Assembly (NCBI GenBank): GCA_910578935.1 | Contig: CAJTSM010000039.1 | Location: 1-5,564 of the forward strand | Source: an uncultured Oscillibacter sp. | GTDB taxonomy: Bacteria; Bacillota; Clostridia; Oscillospirales; Oscillospiraceae | Direction: 5' to 3' | Length of the DNA: 5,564 nt | In this document: piece after piece, positions 5,011 to 5,564 of the stretch | Position numbering within the stretch: position 1 is the first letter of the stretch | Layout: the number at the start of each line of letters is the position of its first letter | Made by a program: the position numbers and the translations under genes | Notes under the pieces: generated by a model | Told to the model about the DNA's origin: nothing | Seen by the model: the letters and a program-made list of their open reading frames with translations, nothing else | Database searches by the model: none

Positions 5011-5564
5011 AATCTGGCATTTGCAGAGCGGTAGCGGCGGAAAAGGTATGATCCGGGAATTTCAGCAGCAGCTCGCTTTGATACTTCCGCGCCACGGCCT
5101 GAACTGCCTTTAGGCCGTAGCCGTGGGCGGATTTGTCCTCTTTCGTTGTGCGGCACAGGTCACGTTCCGCGTCATAGTCCACCGGAGCAAAGCGGGAATT
5201 TTCCACCCCGATATACAAATGGACGCCCCGAATATGAAGATCGACCCGCAGCCATTTCCGCGCTCCATCCGGGGCCAGGGCGTTAGCCTCCAGCGCGTTT
5301 TGCAGTAAATTCATCAGCACCATACAAAGCTCTGTGTCCGGGAACGGCAGAGTTTCCGGCACGTCGATCCGGCGCTCCACCTCGACGCCCTGTTTCTGTG
5401 CCCGCGCCAGCATGACCGTCAACACCGCATTGATCGCCGGATGGGGCGCGTAAGTCAGAGCGGGGATAGAGGACACATCGGAAACCAACTCGCTCAGATA
5501 GGCGTCCAGCCGCTCCGTCTCTCCCGTGCGGGACAGGTTTTGCAGGACCAAATAATGATTTTTC
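5009..5564 (-). CDS. GHKL sensor histidine kinase (AgrC-like), C-terminal part (5' end off window)
   Basis: The frame is open to the right edge and continues as KNHYLVLQNLSR, so the TTG at 5551 is an internal Leu, not a start. About 184 residues are visible. NHY belongs to the HDxxNHY-type H-box of the AgrC/HPK10 class, and the phosphorylated His would be just beyond the edge. The dimerisation helix follows, then the ATP-binding domain. The N-box is NLLQNALEANA and the glycine-rich lid is HGYGLKAVQAVARKY. GVENS stands where classical kinases have the G1 box, as usual for this branch. Transmembrane sensor segments should lie outside the window. It probably phosphorylates the neighbouring LytTR regulator. 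The pair is convergent rather than co-directional, which is less usual. Confidence 0.92.
   Translation of the reverse strand, partial: KNHYLVLQNLSRTGETERLDAYLSELVSDVSSIPALTYAPHPAINAVLTVMLARAQKQGVEVERRIDVPETLPFPDTELCMVLMNLLQNALEANALAPDGARKWLRVDLHIRGVHLYIGVENSRFAPVDYDAERDLCRTTKEDKSAHGYGLKAVQAVARKYQSELLLKFPDHTFSAATALQMPD

Noticed and set aside
4680..5156. Minus-strand ORF of 158 codons spanning the terminator.
   Set aside because: It overlaps both the well-supported response regulator and the kinase in the wrong frame and crosses a perfect terminator hairpin.

Overview
The window looks like part of an integrative and conjugative element (ICE) in a GC-rich gut Clostridia genome (Oscillospiraceae or Lachnospiraceae type). 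This rests on gene content: the end of a VirB4/TraE-like conjugation ATPase, then a Tn916 Orf14/CD1108-like NlpC/P60 cell-wall hydrolase, then small accessory genes and an AgrA/AgrC-type two-component pair. Ribosome binding sites are strong and purine-rich, and promoters are sigma-A-like. The host is an inference from family knowledge, not from a sequence search.

Layout. Bases 1-272 hold the C-terminal end of the conjugation ATPase. Bases 334-2556 hold a 740-residue NlpC/P60 protein that starts at TTG behind an AGGAGG site. It has a long Arg/Pro-rich cytoplasmic region, one membrane segment, an outer domain and a C-terminal peptidase. Convergent to it is a small SWIM zinc-finger gene (2633-3070, minus). 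Next come an XRE regulator (3179-3481, minus) and a divergent SLOG-family gene (3623-4147, plus), which share a 141-base control region. A well-formed extended -10 promoter then drives a LytTR response regulator (4251-4967, plus). It converges on the C-terminal part of a GHKL sensor kinase (5009 to the window end, minus), with a perfect 14-bp hairpin terminator between them.

The most unusual feature is a small palindrome family with the 19-base core GCGTCTCACCGTGAGACGC, extended by A/T arms to 27 bases. A full, degenerate or half copy lies at, or within about 14 bases of, the stop codon of all five genes from the ATPase to the SLOG gene. In two genes (ATPase and SLOG) the palindrome itself supplies the TGA stop codon. 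The only copy inside an apparent co-directional operon, ATPase to hydrolase, has lost one arm and could no longer form a hairpin. The two-component genes use an unrelated terminator. The family reads as a mobile or recombinational 3'-end terminator module, and I do not recognise it as a named element.

Working together: the first two genes belong to the mating machinery, a motor ATPase plus local peptidoglycan opening. The SWIM, XRE and SLOG genes look like accessory or control cargo. The response regulator and kinase probably form a peptide- or quorum-type sensing pair, possibly controlling the element or a neighbouring locus.
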